Assembly (NCBI GenBank): GCA_032622095.1
Contig: CP136068.1
Coordinates: 158,417,465 to 158,481,464 of the forward strand
Length of the DNA: 64,000 nucleotides
Direction of reading: 5' to 3'
Source of the DNA: Siphonodentalium dalli
Taxonomy: Eukaryota > Mollusca > Scaphopoda > Gadilida > Siphonodentaliidae
Shown in pieces: positions 63,815 to 64,000 of the stretch. The notes beneath the pieces are model-generated. The model was not told where the DNA came from, did not search any database, and was given only the letters and a program-made list of their open reading frames with translations. The translations under genes and the position numbers were made by a program. The number at the start of each line of letters is the position of its first letter. The first letter of the stretch is position 1.

Positions 63815-64000
63815 TTATTTGTCCTCATTTTTCATTATGAAGATTAACTTAATATCATCACTCGTGTTTATGAAATATATGCTATAATTTTGAGCAATAT
63901 GAAGCAAGTCTTTTCTAGAGTCAGTGTATGCACTGCATTTCATAATAAAATGTGTCTCTGTTTCAACTTTATGTTCATCACACACGTGACAAATTCTATC
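63815..64000 (-). pseudogene. Second non-LTR retrotransposon 3' end, cut by the window edge
   Basis: Read from 64,000 downwards, 61 codons to a TAA at 63,815-63,817. They begin DRICHVCDEHKVETETHFIM with the knuckle C-x2-C-x8-H-x4-C (Cys, Cys, His, Cys all present), then SAYTDSRKDLLHIAQNYS. Same domain type as at 57,145-57,570 but clearly different sequence. The upstream part lies beyond the window, so it could belong to an intact LINE. Confidence 0.75.

Overview
This is eukaryotic, AT-rich, repeat-crowded nuclear DNA. Long introns with GT-AG splice sites, Helitron-like and LINE tails, foldback elements and long minisatellites point to a marine invertebrate. A lophotrochozoan, most likely a mollusc, is my best inference; no host-specific marker proves it. 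There are no bacterial-style operons, rRNA, tRNA or CRISPR.

The one convincing host gene lies on the minus strand from about 47,133 down to 27,698. I assembled ten coding exons by splice sites and phase. Every junction is phase-consistent, and together they give a complete 669-residue secreted protein: signal peptide, short coiled coil, long unrecognised body, and a His/Cys-rich C-terminus with an HHHH cluster and a GHxH...CDG...CW motif. I do not recognise the family.

Layout. 1-5,160: no clear gene, one candidate C2H2 zinc-finger exon, a foldback-arm fragment and a TTAA-flanked palindromic MITE. 5,165-13,770: two arrays of a 29-bp minisatellite, the first containing a 1,061-bp higher-order repeat, split by a dispersed repeat. 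13,984-17,003: a 52-bp satellite containing a 660-bp-arm inverted duplication. 18,373-21,373: a Crypton-like tyrosine-recombinase element followed head-to-tail by its internally deleted derivative. 22,474-23,632: a foldback MITE. 25,957-27,064: a second dispersed-repeat copy. 27,100-47,133: the ten-exon gene, with introns full of palindromic MITEs and tandem arrays. 47,140-57,200: scattered copies of the gene's signal-peptide exon, four head-to-tail Helitron-like elements (51,907-54,094), a second TTAA MITE and a LINE tail. 57,570-63,030: a large foldback element whose loop is a 42-bp minisatellite. 63,815-64,000: another LINE 3' end running off the window.

The most unusual theme is that tandem arrays in the gene are built from, or abut, its exon edges. 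Exon 3's acceptor and first coding bases are amplified about 11-fold. Exon 7's acceptor edge occurs three to four times. The stop-codon end of exon 10 seeds a 41-bp array. Exon 5's donor flank is doubled. Arrays sit within about 20 bp of exon 2's acceptor and exon 9's donor. Exon 1 has several displaced copies upstream.
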